From assembly GCF_035013165.1 (NCBI RefSeq), contig NZ_JAYGJQ010000002.1, positions 1,116,001 through 1,180,000 of the forward strand: a DNA stretch of 64,000 nt. The letters are read 5' to 3'. A program made the translations under genes and the position numbers. Positions 61,975 through 64,000 of this stretch are shown piece after piece. Below the pieces are notes generated by a model that worked only from the letters and a program-made list of their open reading frames with translations, was not told where the DNA came from and did no database searches. The DNA is from Bacteriovorax sp. PP10 (GTDB lineage Bacteria > Bdellovibrionota > Bacteriovoracia > Bacteriovoracales > Bacteriovoracaceae). The first letter of the stretch is position 1. Each line of letters begins with the position of its first letter.

Positions 61975-64000
61975 TTATGGGGCCACGCAAGTTGCATCTG
62001 TGATTAACTTCGCTACATTGGTAGGACATTTGATAACGGCACTACAACGATAGAAGGCCGACACAGCAGTATCCTTCGCAAAAAAGACACCCTGATAAAA
62101 TAAATCTACATCATCACCACCAACAATCTTGTAAAGAAGGTCACATGATGAAGTGTTGTTACAGGTCTTTTGGAAAATGGCAGAATACGTAGAATTCGTT
62201 CCACTCATGGCAACGGGAGAGTATCCCGGAAATCCTGGCAGGACCGTTCCATCATAAAGTGAAATGTTGCTTTTCATATCATAAACACCATCACCTAACC
62301 AATGAGGTAGTGAACCTATCCCATCGGGCGGATACCCTGAGCTTAGAGTGGGATCGGTAATCAGGTAATTCCAAATAGGTGTAGTGATTAACGTTTTAGT
62401 CGTTTTGTTAATCGTTCCATTAATAGACACGTTAAAGAATTTTGCCGCACAAGTTGTCACACCATTCGGTCGATTCCCGGAAGCCGCAATATAAGTCTTA
62501 TCAATCAGTGTTCTCGTCAAATGGTGATACACATGATCTGCTGCTGGAATCGGCAGAGTTAAAAGAGGCAAGTTGGTATCTGATAAGTAGGTGATACCAA
62601 GATATTTTCTCACGGCCATAACTTTGAAGTAATAATACTTACCGACAGTCAAATTAGGGATGGTAACGGAATTCACACCCGTGACTTCAACGTTGGTCGG
62701 AGCACCTGTTAATTTAAATACACTAGAGCTATTTAAATTGGTAGGAACTGCATCATAGTAAATACGATATTTAAGAATGCTACCCCAGCCCGGTGTTTTA
62801 GGATTTAGATTCGGCCATGAGAATGTAGCTTTACCAGTAGCACCTGTTACAAATGTAGCGCTCACGTTTGTGAAGGCAGGAGGTTCAGGCAGTGTTGTGG
62901 ACCTGTTGGGCTCGATGAAACCTTTAACATGGAAGTTAATACTCTCGTATGAGGCACGATTATTATTATAATAATTAAGTTTAAATGAATAAGGGTTACA
63001 GTTGTTATCAAGAAGGTCACCAACGCGAATCGTTTTAGATTTGACCGCTGCATTCCAGCTAGAACAACTAGTGTAAGTTTCATGGCCTGTAAACTCAACC
63101 GTGATTAAACATTGATTAACACTTGCACTATTAAATCCTTTTTGATCCATCGGTATAGCACCGTTAGATTCATCGTCTCCAAAGAAGCAGGCGCGGTTGG
63201 CCTTAACAGTAACAAAAGTATTAGTAAAAATCTGATTCCACGTTCCCAGTGCTGGTGTTGGATTCATATAAAGAAATGAAGCCTTCATCAGCGATAAGTT
63301 TTTTAAAGTCGCGACAGAAAATGTTCTACTTGTAGGGAGAGTGTCTAACACCAGATGCGTGTTCGTCGCTTTATTATATGGATTTAAATTAAATGGCCAG
63401 CTTTCACCTAATGGCATAGGCGCATTTGGAACACTCCAGTCAGTAATAGATTCAGAAGTTGTATTGGCCATCATTAATTTGGCCGGATCTACTGCCGTAA
63501 AGTTCACACCTACCATTTGAGCAATGTATTGGTTAGAATCGGGTGCAATTTCATAGATAATTCCCAGACGACGGAGTGCCACTGCCAGGGAGATCTTTGT
63601 TGGTTGATACTTAATAACTAGTTCACACCAAGCGCCTGCTGCCAGGGTTTTACTTGGAGTACACCCGTTTACTCCAGGAGTACTAATCGTGGTGTCTGGT
63701 GGAATAATGGCATTGGCATCAAAACTATTGACCATATAATAGTGGTTGAGTTTTTTAGCTGTTACAGCTCCAATGTTTGTTAAGCGGATAATCTTTTTTA
63801 CATAAACACTAGAATCTTTAATTCCTGAGAACTGTATGAATGTTCCATCCACCTCAGTTACCGGAGCGTTAACCGCAGTGTAAGATCCACTTGGTGTTTC
63901 TACTGGCCCTGGTAAAGCTATATCTACGTCTGAGTATTCAACTTTTATTTTAGGATAAGTGGCCACGGCTTCACCGTACACACAGACATACTGATCTAAA
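61975..64000 (-). CDS. Large secreted ASH/fibronectin-type protein (start outside window)
   Basis: The frame is open from the right edge to the stop at 61975, so the N-terminus is missing. The visible 675 residues include a choice-of-anchor-D/ASH-like domain (IIRLTNIGAVTAKKL near 70-85, then LAAGAWCELVIKYQP). A fibronectin type III domain follows, with LPEPPAFTNVSATFV, LKYRIYYDA and NLTVGKYYYFKVMAV. The C-terminal part has many cysteines. It is a likely surface or exported adhesin-type protein of unknown target. Confidence 0.75.
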   Translation of the reverse strand, partial: LDQYVCVYGEAVATYPKIKVEYSDVDIALPGPVETPSGSYTAVNAPVTEVDGTFIQFSGIKDSSVYVKKIIRLTNIGAVTAKKLNHYYMVNSFDANAIIPPDTTISTPGVNGCTPSKTLAAGAWCELVIKYQPTKISLAVALRRLGIIYEIAPDSNQYIAQMVGVNFTAVDPAKLMMANTTSESITDWSVPNAPMPLGESWPFNLNPYNKATNTHLVLDTLPTSRTFSVATLKNLSLMKASFLYMNPTPALGTWNQIFTNTFVTVKANRACFFGDDESNGAIPMDQKGFNSASVNQCLITVEFTGHETYTSCSSWNAAVKSKTIRVGDLLDNNCNPYSFKLNYYNNNRASYESINFHVKGFIEPNRSTTLPEPPAFTNVSATFVTGATGKATFSWPNLNPKTPGWGSILKYRIYYDAVPTNLNSSSVFKLTGAPTNVEVTGVNSVTIPNLTVGKYYYFKVMAVRKYLGITYLSDTNLPLLTLPIPAADHVYHHLTRTLIDKTYIAASGNRPNGVTTCAAKFFNVSINGTINKTTKTLITTPIWNYLITDPTLSSGYPPDGIGSLPHWLGDGVYDMKSNISLYDGTVLPGFPGYSPVAMSGTNSTYSAIFQKTCNNTSSCDLLYKIVGGDDVDLFYQGVFFAKDTAVSAFYRCSAVIKCPTNVAKLITDATCVAP

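Noticed and set aside
1-64000. CRISPR array, tRNA or rRNA gene
   Set aside because: No regularly spaced repeats were found, and nothing resembled a tRNA or rRNA gene on reading either strand. A covariance search would be needed to exclude a missed tRNA.

Overview
The window is AT-rich, densely packed bacterial chromosome with no rRNA, tRNA, CRISPR array or insertion sequence that I could recognise. Several features suggest a Bdellovibrionota predator of the Bacteriovorax/Peredibacter type. These are a fused CcoNO cytochrome oxidase subunit, many secreted proteins of unknown family, tandem murein L,D-transpeptidases beside a polysaccharide deacetylase, and tail-fibre-like surface lipoproteins. 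This assignment rests on gene content and style, not on a marker gene, so it is moderately confident only.

Layout. Positions 2-5062 hold the end of a hemN-like gene, a universal stress protein, and a five-gene cluster (DUF2231 membrane protein, DUF4266 lipoprotein, DUF3570 outer-membrane protein, TlpA-like thioredoxin, ApbE). Positions 5059-13785 hold a complete, translationally coupled cbb3 oxidase operon on the minus strand: a CNBD protein, ccoI, ccoS, ccoNO, ccoQ, ccoP, ccoG and a SafE-like gene. The short ccoQ and ccoS genes are included. An FNR-type regulator keeping all four Fe-S cysteines lies just upstream. FNR-like boxes are placed at exactly -41.5 from matching TAAGAT -10 elements in front of both the cbb3 operon and the stress protein, so this is probably one oxygen-responsive regulon.

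Positions 13868-26818 carry nnrD, a secreted papain-like protein with a small secreted partner, a MocA-like and NifU-like pair, ahpC-ahpF, a polysaccharide deacetylase, a lipid kinase abutting a metallophosphoesterase, two glycine-rich lipoproteins and two tandem L,D-transpeptidases. Positions 27026-42197 hold DNA repair genes (UdgX fusion, radical SAM partner, LigD-like ligase), a chemoreceptor, an OmpA lipoprotein, TerC, a glycosyltransferase, a PfpI protein, an oxidoreductase and several unknown secreted proteins. Positions 42470-51350 form a surface-fibre island with two recently duplicated large fibre lipoproteins.

The most striking region is 54137-61922, a seven-gene plus-strand operon. 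It encodes a signal-peptide-bearing membrane protein that looks like a shortened FliF joined to FliG, directly followed by MotA and MotB, an outer-membrane barrel protein with a long charged coiled coil, a cytoplasmic coiled-coil protein and another membrane protein. No flagellar export, rod, hook or filament gene is present. I infer an ion-driven rotary or force-generating machine built from a reduced flagellar rotor and stator, possibly for gliding or prey interaction. The operon ends at a strong bidirectional terminator, beyond which a large secreted fibronectin-type protein runs off the right edge.
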